DNA of 64,000 nucleotides. Origin: Arthrobotrys musiformis. Taxonomy: Eukaryota; Ascomycota; Orbiliomycetes; Orbiliales; Orbiliaceae. Under the pieces are notes generated by a model, which did not search any database, was not told the DNA's origin, and saw only the letters and a list, made by a program, of their open reading frames with translations. The stretch spans positions 372,001 to 436,000 of the forward strand of contig JAVHJL010000003.1 of NCBI GenBank assembly GCA_036971715.1, written 5' to 3'. Numbering within the stretch: the first letter of the stretch is position 1; the number at the start of each line of letters is the position of its first letter. The position numbers were made by a program, and so were the translations under genes. Positions 22,729 through 34,700 of the stretch are shown in pieces.

Positions 22729-25700
22729 TTTGAAAATTTAGGTTTGGGGGTTTGAATCAAAAGTCTTGAGCGAGACTGTTTTATTTTATATTTTGAGGAT
22801 TGGGAAGGGGATTGTTGAGCGAGAGTCTGTTCAGGCTGTCAGGCTTGTGTTTGCTATTCGAAGCTGCTGTTGCTTGATGAGGATGTAAGAAGGAATTGTG
22901 GAGAATGGCGTGACGATTGAGGGTTCTTATACATCTTGGATATGCTAAGAGGAGAGATAGGAAGTTATCGATATCGATGTTAAACTAACTAGCTAGCCCA
23001 CGAGGGGGTCTGGGGAAAGCTAGTCCAATCGACATGGCTTGTGACATAGGCCTCATGGATTCACTTTTTTGATCAGGAAGCCCAACTGGAAAGAACCATC
23101 ATTCGGTATAGTGCCCTGCCGTTAATCAACTACGAAAAACGGCCCCAGAGTTGAATATAGGGCCTGGGCAAGAGATTGAAGTCGGGGATCCGGGGCAATG
23201 GGGCAATGGGGCAATACAATGGGGCTCGGCGCAATTGAGCGATGTGAGAACTGATCGACCCATGACGTGAGCGAAAAAGAAATTTGGGCATGATTACAAG
23301 CAGGAACTGGACCTTGCAGGCGGGTTGAACCTGCTTAGATTTCCCTAGTGCGTGCAAGGATCGACTGAATTAATTACATAGTAGGATCATGGAAATTCGA
23401 AAAACCTGAGTCCTGACTGGGAGTACTTCCGAGTCTTGGCTATCGAGGGCAAAAAGTCCGTTAATTTTCCGTCGTGGTCCGAATATACGAGCAATTGATT
23501 CGACTCGAAGTTACATTAAAATTATTTAAGGGTATATGTGGCATGTGAAGTCTTACAGAAGGTTCGTGCATATCCACATGCAAATGTTGGATTTTTGGGG
23601 TTGGGAGAAGCGATATACGCCAATCTATCAATCTTGGAAGAATACGAGGAGGCAAACCGGCACAGCACAGCGAACCTGAGAGGCGGGGCCCACCCCATCG
23701 ACTATGGGGCGTTGAGCTCCCCGATTTCAAACACCCTTAATACCGATATAGCAGATCGTATCTGATAGTCCTACCAAAATGCGGAGTTTCTGAGCTATCA
23801 AAGAAGAAAGCTGGGGTTGAGTGATTTCCGAATGCTCGAGTTGCGTTCCCCGCGCCTCGCTGCATGGTACCGAATCGATCGATAGCTAATAATTTACAGG
23901 GGCCACCCCTACCGTCTGCTTCTCCCAGTGCCCAGACCCATGTTATTGACCATTTAGGTAGCTGCTATTCACATGCGGGTGCATCATTATAAGACATTTC
24001 AATGAATTTGAAGAAGGCATGTGGGCATGACTTCACAGATTTACAAAGCGAGGCCCTCTACAGAAAAGCTTATGCCACTAAGTCGCAAAAAAGATCGAGG
24101 GTTGAATATTCGCGAAGGATGTATTAGTTAGCCTTTATTTAGGCCTGTGCTAAGACAACCTTCCCACAGGAGGGTTGTTTATCAGTCGGCTGTCTTGATA
24201 GGAATGGCACAGTATAGTAGCCTACTAAAATCGTGCTATGCTGAACGCTTATCGAGCTCCTATCATAAGGTGACCAGAATCTGAAGCGCGATTCGCGGGA
24301 TTTAATTGAGGGAACAGCCTAGCCCGGTCAATATCGGCATCATTATGAGGTCGACAGCGACGAGGGGACAGAAGACATCTTCAGTATTCTCTCGCAGTTC
24401 CCCGAATTGCCATAACGAGATAATGCATGTCATTAATAATTTGATCGCAAAATTCACGGTTGCAAACGCAAATAATTGTAAAAACCGGGAAAAGAGAAGC
24501 TCCAACCCCTCACTTGCAGCTCAAATCCTGTGGTCCCATTCCACGTGAGCTATGCCGACGTTGCAACGGCTTTAATATCGGTCCTCGTATAACTTAGCAC
24601 ATTTTTGATGTTCCCTGACAGAGCTTTATCCAAATTGACCCATTTTGAGCCGTCGAAGGCCATATCACGCTAGCTTCCCGTGGCCTTGCATTGCGTCGCT
24701 GTCATATGCAAATAGGAAAGCGTAATCGACATATATAGTTTCCTATTTCTGCAAAGATAGGCTAGCAGGTCAAAAAAGCTTGGTAGGGTGGTGGGCCTTA
24801 GGAATCTGGGAAGGCCTTCGGTAGGCGTCCGACCTAATGCGCAAGTAAGACGTAGGTGCAGTCGGCTTGCAGTCATAGTTAATAAAATGGCTGAAACTAT
24901 TAATTAATTGAGGCTGGAAGATCTATTTGTGGAGGCGTCGCCCGATCATGATCAGTGCACAGGCACCTGGGTGTATTCCAAAACAACTTCTTCTTTTGTT
25001 TTCTTACTTGTGAAAGGATCGTCTGAAATGAGCGCTATAGTTAATGAACGCTATTTCGATCGAGCTCCCTGCCTTAGGGCCTTTCCCCGCACTTCACCCA
25101 AGAACTTGGCCGAGAGTTAAGCTCTTCGGCAGTCTACGCCCCCGGGGGGTAAGACATTTAAACAGACCTATCCGAGCGAACCAATAGATATTTAAGTTAT
25201 TCCAATATCTCTGTATTAATGCAGGAACATTAAGGGCAGTTTCAAAAGACCCACAGTTGAAAAACAAGAAAAAAGGCGGGTTCGGGAACGCTCTAGCTAG
25301 CAATGAGGCTGTTAAGTTAATTTAGGGTGTGGTGAGTGACCCTGGTTTCGAATCTCATGAAGCCGAGGCACATGTATCCGTTACTTCCCATTCCTACTTG
25401 CGTACTGGCAATCAGAGTGAACTTGTTACTCTGGGTGACATCGTTCCTCTTGATAATCCCAGTCAGGAAGTGAACCACACCCTTTAATCTACCCCAGATG
25501 CGAAGATTGTCTTACCTACAAAACTACTGATATGTATGAGCTGTCGTACAGGAGAGACTTTGGACTTCTCGATCATATGCTTCTTTTTCTGGGGTCTAAG
25601 CTTCCCCAGGATAGCGGAGGTACTACCGTTTCAAGCAGGTGGGGACCTGCAGCTAGTGCAAGGGTGCAGGGGTATTTCAGGGCGATTTTCAACCACACCC

Positions 25701-26876
25701 ATTCCCGCCGTTTGCGTTGTCTGCTGTTGGGTTTTTTGCGTTGCCATTTTGCACCCAAAAGTGCCTTGCCGGATTCGACGTAACCTTGCGAGCCCATATA
25801 ATTTAATTTATTCAGGTTCCAATGCAGTGCAATATATGCATCGTCAACTTTTGGTACTTTGCACATGATAAGAAAGCGTCTACGGACGACTATACACCCT
25901 CCCGGGGAGATAGGACGCTAACTTACCTCGTGGCTTGTTTTACGGACGACCGGATATGCGGGTGCACTACACCCACTATATTCGAGCTGGGAGCCAAGAT
26001 GAACAATGGAAGTGCATACGTAGCATTGCATAGCTAGACCGAAAATCAATGCATCATAGCTTCAATTCTTGAAGTTCAGGAACAGAAATGGTACAGGGCC
26101 AATCCCACATGCTGGAATCGGTGAGGGGAAGGATTTGGGTATTCTGGTTAGCTTCAGGCTCCTGTTCCCCAAGATTCCTTGTCTATGCACCGAGACCATG
26201 TTTCCTTATTCGATTCAGAAGGAGCGCATGGGAGGTGGCTGAGATCAATTGACATGGGGCCTAGCTATACAATGCCAGTAATTGGGATTTTTAGTCATTG
26301 AAATGCTAGAATTTTGCGACAGCATCGGACCACCACCGCCATATGCTAATTTTATGCCGTGGTTCTTTGCAGGAGAGCGCAAGTACCATGGCCGCGGATA
26401 TCTACGTATTCTGGTAATGAAGTATTCATGAGGATTTCAAATCGTAGGTAGTTAAAGTAAAGAAAAGGATGCGAAAAAGGACAAGGCCAAGCTTGACGGT
26501 AAATAATCCCTCGTAGATAGATGCAATTCCTAGATGTTTGGTAAATTAAAACTACATGGGGGGTTTTGTGATTGTGAAAGCTCAAAGCTATGTAAATTAT
26601 ACAAGATGAAGGGGTAGTTTTTAATGACAAATGAAAATTAATGGATATTGAAGAAAATAGACATCTCGATCCCGCTCCAACAGGTTGATTGATATCCCGA
26701 GCACGCACTCATAAAACCCCGTTCCCCAATTCTCGCGTCCCGGTCTGTTAAGACAGCTCTGCTGACCTCAATTGGCGCCTGATTCGATATACCCGAAAAA
26801 TGATGTTTTCGTGACTTGTGTGATGTAAATGACAATGCTGATATGATACAAAGTTCCGCTAAGCAAAAAAGTAACT
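22729..26876. other. 4.1-kb gene-poor stretch between two CFEM genes
   Basis: No supported coding sequence. The first part is likely promoter of the short CFEM gene. A strong inverted repeat lies at 24145-24212 (listed separately), and a B-box-like GTTTCGAATC occurs near 25351. Frames up to about 118 aa have no recognisable motif. Confidence 0.5.
24145..24212. repeat. compound inverted repeat (hairpin-forming)
   Basis: The inner arms 24155-24164 and 24169-24178 pair over 10 nt with one wobble around a CACA loop. Outer segments CTGTGC (24145-24150) and GCACAG (24207-24212), and AAGACA (24152-24157) and TGTCTT (24191-24196), are also complementary. It may be a terminal inverted repeat of a decayed element, or a structured RNA. 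No flanking gene explains it. Confidence 0.55.
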
Positions 26877-28817
26877 TTACAAAAGGAGCATTCCGAGAGT
26901 GAATGCAACGAAAGAGTAGAGGGAAGCACCGGCGTTCTGTCTCCAGCTGGATGCGGCTCCGGTTTGGACTGGTGGAGGAGCGGGGACAGTTGGGGAAGGA
27001 GCAACTGAGGTGACGAGAGTGGTTTCCTCACAGTCATCTGTTTCTGCTGGGGGTTCCTCTTCGCAGTCAGTAGTCTCCTCGGGTGGAGAAGTGGGGGTTG
27101 GCTCCTCTTCGCAGTCAGTCTCGCTAGGGGTCGGCTGCTCAGTTGGCTCTGGCTCCTCGCAGTCCTCAGTAGTAGCTGGGGGCTGGGTGGGCTCTGGCTC
27201 ATCTGTGCAATCATCCGTAGTGGGGACAGGTGGCTGCGTAGTCGGTTCTGGTTCCTCTGTACAGTCATCCGTGGTTGTGGGAGCTGGAGGCTGAGTGGTG
27301 GGCTCCTCAGTGCAATCATCAGTGGTTGGCTCAGGGGTGGTAGTTGGCTCAGGCTCTTCAGTGCAGTCGTCAGTGGTAGTTGGAGGAGTAGTAGTTGGCT
27401 CTGGCTCCTCCGTGCAATCATCTGTAGTAGTAGGCTCTGGAGGAGCAGTGGTGGGCTCTACTGTAGGCTCCTCAGTGCAGTCATCGGTTGTGGTTGGCTC
27501 TGGAGAAGAAGCTGTCGGTTCCTCAGTTGGTTCCTCAGTGCAATCATCATCGGTTGTGGTTGGCTCCGGGGAAGTTGTAGTTGGCTCACTGGTGGGCTCT
27601 TCAGTACAGTCATCAGTGGTAGTTGGCTCTGGAGGTGCGGTGGTAGGCTCCTCAGTAGGCTCCTCAGTACAGTCGTCAGTAGTAGTTGGCTCCTCAGTTG
27701 TGGTTGGCTCTGGAGGTGCTGTTGTAGGCTCAGTGGTAGGTTCGGTGGTAGGCTCCTCGGTACAATCATCAGTAGTGGAAGGTTCCTCAGTTGTAGTTGG
27801 CTCTGGAGGCGCCGTTGTAGGTTCGGTAGTAGGCTCTTCGGTGCAGTCCTCAGTGGTGGAAGGTTCCTCGGTGGTAGTTGGCTCTGGGGGAGCTGTAGTG
27901 GGCTCAGTGGTGGGCTCATCTGTACAATCCTCAGTGGTAGTAGGCTCCTCAGTAGTAGTTGGCTCTGGGGGTGCAGTTGTGGGTTCAGTTGTAGGTTCTT
28001 CAGTAGTACAATCTTCAGTGGTAGTTGGAGGCTCCGTCGATGTAGGTGCAGGAGGCTCCGAAGTTTCGCTATCACAATCCTCAGTAGTTGTGGGCTCTGG
28101 TGGGTTCTCTGTCTCTGAGGGTTCATCCGTGCAGTCTTCCGTAGTGGTAGGCGCTACGGTCGGTTCACCAGTAGTGGGACCTTCCGTAGTAGGAGGCGCC
28201 TCCGTGGAAGTTTCATCCTCACAATCTGTTGTCTGTGGGGGAGGCTGATCTGACGTGGTTGTCGCGGGCTCTGTAGTAGTAGGTGGTCCATCGGTCTCCT
28301 CACAGTCAGATGTTGGCTCTGCGGAAGTTGTGTCGCCCCCAGGATGAGTCTCACCAGGTCCGGTAGTTACAGGAGGTGCTGTGGTAGTGGTATCACAGTC
28401 GATGGTGCTATCGATAGTGGTTGGGCCAACCGTAGGATGAGAAGGAGGCTGGGGCAGATTTGGGATAGTGATACCCAAACCAGCAGCGGCACAGATACCT
28501 TAGATTCACTCGAGTTAGTATTGAAATCAAACGATGATGCGATGCATGATCGAGGAAGTACTCTACTTACCAACAGAAACCCCAGAAGCCTTAATGGCCT
28601 CTTTAATGCTGCAACTTTTGAAAATACATTTCCCACTGGCAACTAGGAACTGCTTGTTCTTGCAGCTGCACTTGAAGTCCATAAGACCGCAGCCAGTATC
28701 GACAATATTCTTAGCGATACATTGCAATGCACACCCGGGATAGTCATTGATTCCAAAAGCTGAAACGGCAGAGTTCGACAGCAAAAAGGCTGCCGCCCAT
28801 AGAGTCGAGATCTTCAT
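26877..28817 (-). CDS. CFEM-domain cell-wall protein with long Cys-containing Thr/Pro/Glu stalk and GPI-type tail
   Basis: 622 aa in two exons, 28817-28571 and 28498-26877. The intron has donor GTAAGT and branch ACTAAC. A signal peptide (MKISTLWAAAFLLSNSAVSA) is followed by a CFEM domain with eight cysteines: GC, LQC, TGC, FKC, SC, GKC, KSC and GIC. The Asp of LMDFKCSC matches the haem-ligand position. Next is about 450 residues of Thr/Pro/Glu-rich stalk with repeated DDCTEEP units that place a Cys roughly every 20 residues. The protein ends in a small-residue segment (GAASSW...NAGAS) and a hydrophobic C-terminus, a plausible GPI attachment signal. The expected location is plasma membrane or wall, with heavy O-glycosylation. 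The role (haem uptake, adhesion or wall protein) is inferred from the family only. Confidence 0.9.
27020..28320. repeat. degenerate tandem repeat coding for Thr/Pro/Glu/Cys stalk
   Basis: Imperfect units of about 50-100 nt code on the minus strand for TTDDCTEEPTTEPTTAPPEP-type blocks. The low complexity keeps all frames open and produces long spurious frames on the plus strand. Confidence 0.85.
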
Positions 28818-30464
28818 TCTCTGAAAGCTGAGTCTCAAGCAAAGAGACAATGGAGGGGAAAGACAACGAGAGACTGAGTAGGAGTCTGAAGCCGAAGAGG
28901 AGTAAAAGAGAAGACCTTCCCCTTCCTTGATTGTGGATACCTATTCGCTTTTGAAGTCCAGTCGACGAAGAGTCAAGCGACAGGATGGAGCTGGGTGAAA
29001 GGTCATGAATCAGACCCCTACCTGCCTCACCATTTCTCTAATTCCAAGATTTTCTTTTATTATAATTTTTTTTTTTAGTCCCAACCCTTCTTTATCGTGG
29101 CCCGGCCCCGAGAGGCGTCCTAGTGTCTACACCGGGGCATCTCCAGCTGGGCCTGTCGAACTCGCATGGGGCGCGGATTCATTATATCACAACGTGACCA
29201 AGTTTCACGCTGCATTATACAAATCTGCGCCGCACCTTTCATCTTAATTCCTTGATACGTAAGAGGAATTACCCAGCAGGTGCAGGCCAAGGCGAAGAGC
29301 TATGCCATTTTCTCTATACGAGAGAATTACAGTGGTCGGAATTGGCATGCCACACATGCTCGACATGGACCCCTCCATCGATGCCCTAGTCAGGTCGTAG
29401 ATCAGATTAGGAGATCGAAGTCGACATGGGGTAGTTGGCTTGTGAACTTACCAAGCTAGAACGATAAGACATATTTTTCTTTTTTTTGTTCTTAATTTGT
29501 ATAAATATTTTTTTTTTTTTAGCGGAGGGTGGTTGAGAACATTTTGGTGTCATTCGGGAACTTCGATGGAGTGCTGCTGCCGACATAGCTGGGAGCCCCA
29601 ATCGTTCCAGTTCAGGAAATGTCTCCGGGCCTGTAATCGAAGGTGGGTCCGTTCCCCGCATTGACAGGGGTGCTGGATGAAGGCCCAGGATCGACCAGGG
29701 GCGACCATCCAGTTCGGCCATCGTACTGAGAGACATCAACCCCAAACGGCATGTGAGACCGAACCGACCGGCATCCTTCCATCCCGTCCAGAACGAAGCT
29801 ATAGAGCAGAGGGAATCCACATCGTAAAAGAACAAAGATATCAACCCGCTCCCTATGCATATGACGTCCCATTTACGGAGTAATTCTCAACGATATGGGG
29901 AAACAGAGTTTCAATTTCGCCTAAAAGCTATCTTTGTCAATCCTGTTGCCTGATCCCTTCAAATTTGTGGGGAAGATTCAAGCGAATCAAAAGAACCTTA
30001 CCTTGAATCATGGGCTGCAAAGCTTGAATTAATATGGAGTTTAGATAGACCTATCGTATCTGAATATCAATAGTCTCCGCATGTGCTTTTCGCATGGACC
30101 CCAGATTAACTGACGGGTATCTGCGATATCGGATCCGATGCAGTCGCAAACATATGCATATGCCAGACTAGTATCAAAGATCATAATCCGGCTCGTTTCG
30201 GGAGCATTTTCGTGCCGCCCCTTTGATCTAGAAATTTTTTGTTCTGAATCTCATGAGAGAGAAAAGTTTTCTGGAACTTGCGCACACAGTGCTGAACTGG
30301 TGTGTTGCATTGAACCAGAATTCAGACGGCCAAATTGTGTTGAGAGGACGTTGTCCAACAAACGTGAACCACCAACGCGTCGACGTTACACGTTAGCTAA
30401 GCCAAGCTACAGACACGACCTTCCAGAATACCACAATTGACAGGAAGACTTGCGAACCGTAGCC
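28818..30464. other. intergenic, promoters of two divergent genes
   Basis: It lies between the start codons of the long CFEM gene (-) and CENP-S/MHF1 (+). Poly-T tracts occur near 29067-29077 and 29509-29520. I find no supported coding sequence. Confidence 0.5.
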
Positions 30465-31264
30465 ATGTCCGCCGACGATACGGAACAAGAGGTTCGCCCC
30501 TATGATCCATAGACCTGTCTATTCTAAATTACTAATTTCATACCTTGCAAGGGCAATAGCGGCTCAAGTCCGCACTATGGTACGTTCGGTCCAGACATAT
30601 GCCACTGCCACAGTAAACATCCCGTCCCTTCATGCCATATGCGTATTGCGCACATGGACATGTTAAAGTGGAAAGGGGCCTGGAAGAGATACCTCCTGCT
30701 AAAAGGCGTATAACGTCCTTCTTGACCGCAGGTACCATGTTGGAAAACTGGTCGATGAAGCATGCCTGGACTTAAGCGTCAACGCGACCCCTCAGTTCAT
30801 AGGGTCCTTGACGGAACTTGCCTGGGTTCAGTTCGGTACGTTTATACCAACCCCTTACAAAGTATGGATTATTTTAAGAGGCCGCAGACCCGTCGGTGGA
30901 TTTAAACCTTCATCCTTGCTTTAACGGGTAGACGGTGTTTAAAGACTAACTTTCCGTACACGTGCGGCGGGTAGATAACATCGCAAAGGATCTGGAGAAT
31001 TTTGCAAAGTATTACATATCCTATACACCATCCAGCTGGCCTTGGTCCAGGGGTTCCTGACCCTTTCACTGGATCGACGCATCTTGTTTGCTAACGGCGT
31101 ATTGTTTCTGGTTCGGTAGACATGCAAACCGGAGTACCGTCTCCACAGCGGACGTCCTGCTGCTTGCAAGGAAGAACCCAGACCTTCATGGGCTCCTGCA
31201 GAAAGTCGTGGACGACGAGGCTGCAGAAAGAGCTGCCAAAGCTGCGGGGAAGTCGAGACGATGA
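30465..31264 (+). CDS. mhf1: CENP-S/MHF1 histone-fold protein
   Basis: Histone-fold subunit that pairs with CENP-X/MHF2. The heterotetramer binds branched DNA, partners FANCM/Mph1-type helicases and contributes to the inner kinetochore. 109 aa, a normal length. Five small exons: 30465-30491, 30560-30579, 30732-30835, 30975-31008 and 31120-31264. The spliced protein reads MSADDTEQE, then RLKSALWYHVGKLVDE, NATPQFIGSLTELAWVQ, DLENFAKHANRSTVSTADV and LLLARKNPDLHGLL, ending in a basic Ala/Lys tail. This matches the alpha1-L1-alpha2-L2-alpha3 pattern of MHF1, including the FAKHA.R.T...DV.LLAR signature. All introns are GT..AG; the first donor is GTTCGC, otherwise GTACGT or GTATTA. The gene is convergent with the valyl-tRNA synthetase. 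Assignment rests on strong motif agreement. Confidence 0.9.
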
Positions 31265-31758
31265 TGCCATGATACTGCATATAACGTCTTAACATACCTT
31301 ATTTTTCCCATGCAGGGATCTTTTTTTGCTTTCCCTTTCCCTTTCCTTCTGCCAGATACCCCGCCACAAATCTACTACTTTATAATGGAGCCTTTCTCAG
31401 CTAGCATGAAGCACTAGTCTTTGAGTAACTAAGCAGTACGGAGTATATTTGCTGGAATTAAGGAATATTAAGGTTAAAAAAAATTATCCGAATTCTCGCT
31501 ATGCAGAGTCATGTTATCACTTTTCACCCCCTCCCAACGCCTATCTACACGAACTATAAAATGCTATTCCGGAAGGTCAACTGCAAATGAGAAAGAAAAG
31601 CTTAAGGAAATCCCCCCCAACAATTTTAATGCACAGACAGAAAAGGAAAAAAAAAAAAAAAATATCACAACCGAACTATTCTCGAAATACTTCCTCTAAC
31701 CCTTCAAGAGGGTGTTTCCTCCCCAACTCCCCACTTTCTAATGCTCGCGCTCTTGGAT
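31265..31758. other. convergent 3' intergenic region
   Basis: 494 nt between the stops of MHF1 (+) and valyl-tRNA synthetase (-). It contains an A-rich run near 31647-31661 and no gene. Confidence 0.6.
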
Positions 31759-34700
31759 TCAAGCTCGACGGCTCGATAATTCGGTAATGGTCGTTTCGTA
31801 GTTTTTGACCCTGGATTTATAAGCCTCTAGTCGGGCTTCTTCCACCTTCCTGTCTGGTTCATCCATCGAATCTCGTAGAGCTGACTCTCTAAGTTTATTC
31901 TCCTGTCTCAAGACGGTACGCTGGGCGGTGTCTAGTTTGAGTCGGAGTTCCAACAAGTCTTCCCTCTTATCTAGTTGGGGTCCGATACTAAGATAGATCG
32001 AAACATCCTCCGATAGCGGCTTTAGGACACCGTTTTGTGGAACCTCGTCACCCAATCGAAGAAACTCGATATTGATACCGCCTGATAACTCCTGGAGTTC
32101 GGTCATATGCCTCTCTAAAGCCCGTTGAGGCGTAAAACAGGTAGACTTGACATACACTACGATCAACCACAGTTAGAAAGGTCTCCAAGGGGTCGGTCTT
32201 ATTTTCCTTTGAAATAATATTCCGCCAGGGAGATGAGCAAGATTGTCTTACCTGTGCATACTTTCGGATGGCCGTTCTCTTGGTAAAGTAGCTGGATCCC
32301 ATTGGCACAATTCATCACTAAATTGAACTCCTCTCCTGCATATGGGTACTCGTATTCGGGAGACGGTCTCGGGAATTCTGCAACCATAATTGATGGTGTA
32401 TCATCATGGGGCGACTTGGGAAGCTTCTGCCATAGCTCTTCTGTAATGAAAGGCATGAACGGGTGGGCCATTCTCAAGGCTCCATCAATCACTGCATACA
32501 ATGCTTCGGCGGCGGAGAGGCTCCCTGGGTCCATATCATCACCCTCACAGCTTTGGTAGTATTTCTATGGGGAATCACGTAGATCTTGGTCAGCGGCGTT
32601 TCTTTAGGATATACGACACCAAAACACGCCACAGTTCCCCGGGCGCCGTCCCAACTTACCAAATACGTCCGGATATGACACCATAGGTTCTTAATACCTC
32701 GTGTTGCTTCCCAGAACCTTCTCTCCTTCATCGCTCCTTCAACCTCCCGACTGGCAGTGTTCAACCTGTGCAGAATGTATCGGTCCCCAACCCTCTGAGC
32801 AATCCGCTGCCCATAAGCCGATGAAGTCGGCTTATAGTCGCTCGGGAGCACCGTTAATGCTTCATGGACCGTCTCATACATCCCATCACAGAACTCACGG
32901 CATTTGACGACGTCGGAGACGTCAACAAGAATTGACTGGGCTATACGTATAGCCCCACTGGTTAGTACACCTTCGGTGCTCGTTTCATGGGCCCATCGAC
33001 ACTTACATTCAGCAGTAGAGTTTACTAATGCAAACCTCAGGGCGTCGGCCCCACACTCTGGGATCCCGTCCGGGAAGCTGGTGGCCTGGAAGTGCTTCGT
33101 CCCGTCCAATTCCTTGCTGCTTGGTGCCAGGCTTCCCTTCAACAGCTTCTGGTTCAGAGCCTCTAGTGTGCTCCCATCTATGAAGTCAACTGGGTCGATG
33201 ACGTTGCCAATTGATTTTGACATCTTCCTGCCTTCCAAGCCCTTGACCAATGGATGGAAGAGGACCTCTCTGAACGGAGCTTCGCCTGTCAGCTTCAGGC
33301 TCACTGCGACCATCCTTGTCACCCAGGATAGTAGGGTATCCGATCCTGTATCCAACATCGTCGTTGGGTAAAACTCGCGGAAATCCTCTCCTTCGGGCCA
33401 TCCGAGGGTAGAAAGCGGCCAGACGGCAGCCGAGAACCACGTATCAAGAACCGACTCATCTCTCGTTAGTCGGAACGGTTTGTCTGGAGAAGCCAATTTA
33501 CCGTGTCTTCGAGCCTCCTCTTCGCTACGAGCTACCATCCAACGCTTGGGATTGGTGTCATCAGGCTTTATGGCATTGCGTTCTTCCTCCTTAAGACTTA
33601 AGAACCATGCAGGGATTTGTTGGCCCCACCACAGACTCCTCGTTATGCACCAATCCTTTGGCTCTTCTAGGGAGCTCAGATATTCCCTTTCCATCGACTC
33701 TGGCCGTATCTTGATCCTCCCGTCCCTGACAGCAGCTGCTGCTTCCTCTGCCAAATCCTCCATCCGCACCCACCATTGAGACTTCAACATCGGCTCAACG
33801 ACATCCCCGGACCGGCTGCAAATCAGCAAGGTTTCCTTGCACGGCTCTTTCCTGAGCAGGAGATCCCTTTCCTCCAGGTTTTCAATGATAGTCTGCCGCA
33901 GCTCAAACCTCTGCTGGCCCTTCCAAAGGTCCCCGGCCTCTGTTACCCTCCCATCCTCTCTGAAAACTACCACGGATTGGAGGTTGCTTCTCTTGCCAAT
34001 CTGCCAATCCTCCTCACTATGCCCGGGTGCGACGCTTCTGGCGCCGGTTCCAAACTTTGGATTCACCGTGAAATCCCCGACAATTGGCAGCAATCTCCCA
34101 GAATACGGATGTCGAGCATTCATTCCAATCAGATGCACATATCTTTTATCTTCGGGGTGCACAACGATGCCCGTATCCGCCAGCAACAGCTCCGGCCTGG
34201 TAGTCGCCATCTTAATCCAAATGAAGGTATTATCGTCCTTGACAATGAGGTACTTGTAGTAATACAAGACGCCGAACTCGACTTCTTGAGCATATCCAGG
34301 AACCTTGATGTTGGTTGGCCCGTTTATCTCCAGCTTGTCGACTTCTAACTCGGAGATAGCCGTCGTGAGGATCGGACTCCAATTTACGATGTGGCTTCCT
34401 CGATAAATCACGCCCTGTTCGTACAACTGGACGAAAGCCTCTGCAGTTGCCTCACGATGAGGTCCATCCATCGTAAATGCCTCCCGCGTCCAATCCATAG
34501 ATGCGCCAAGACGTCGAAACGACGATGAGATTTTGCCACGATATTCGTCCTTCCACTCGTTCAAGTACTTGGTGAACCTTGGACGGCCTACTTGGTGACG
34601 GTTTAGACCTTTCTCTCGGATGAGTTTCTTTTCGACGACGCATTGAACCGCAAGGCCAGCGTGGTCCGAGCCCGGCAAGAGAAGGGTTTTGAAGCCCCGC

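Noticed and set aside
27295..28248. 317-aa plus-strand open frame rich in Val, Gly and Ser
   Set aside because: It is the antisense of the Thr/Pro/Glu stalk of the CFEM protein. The repeat composition keeps the opposite frame open, and it has no start context or domain.
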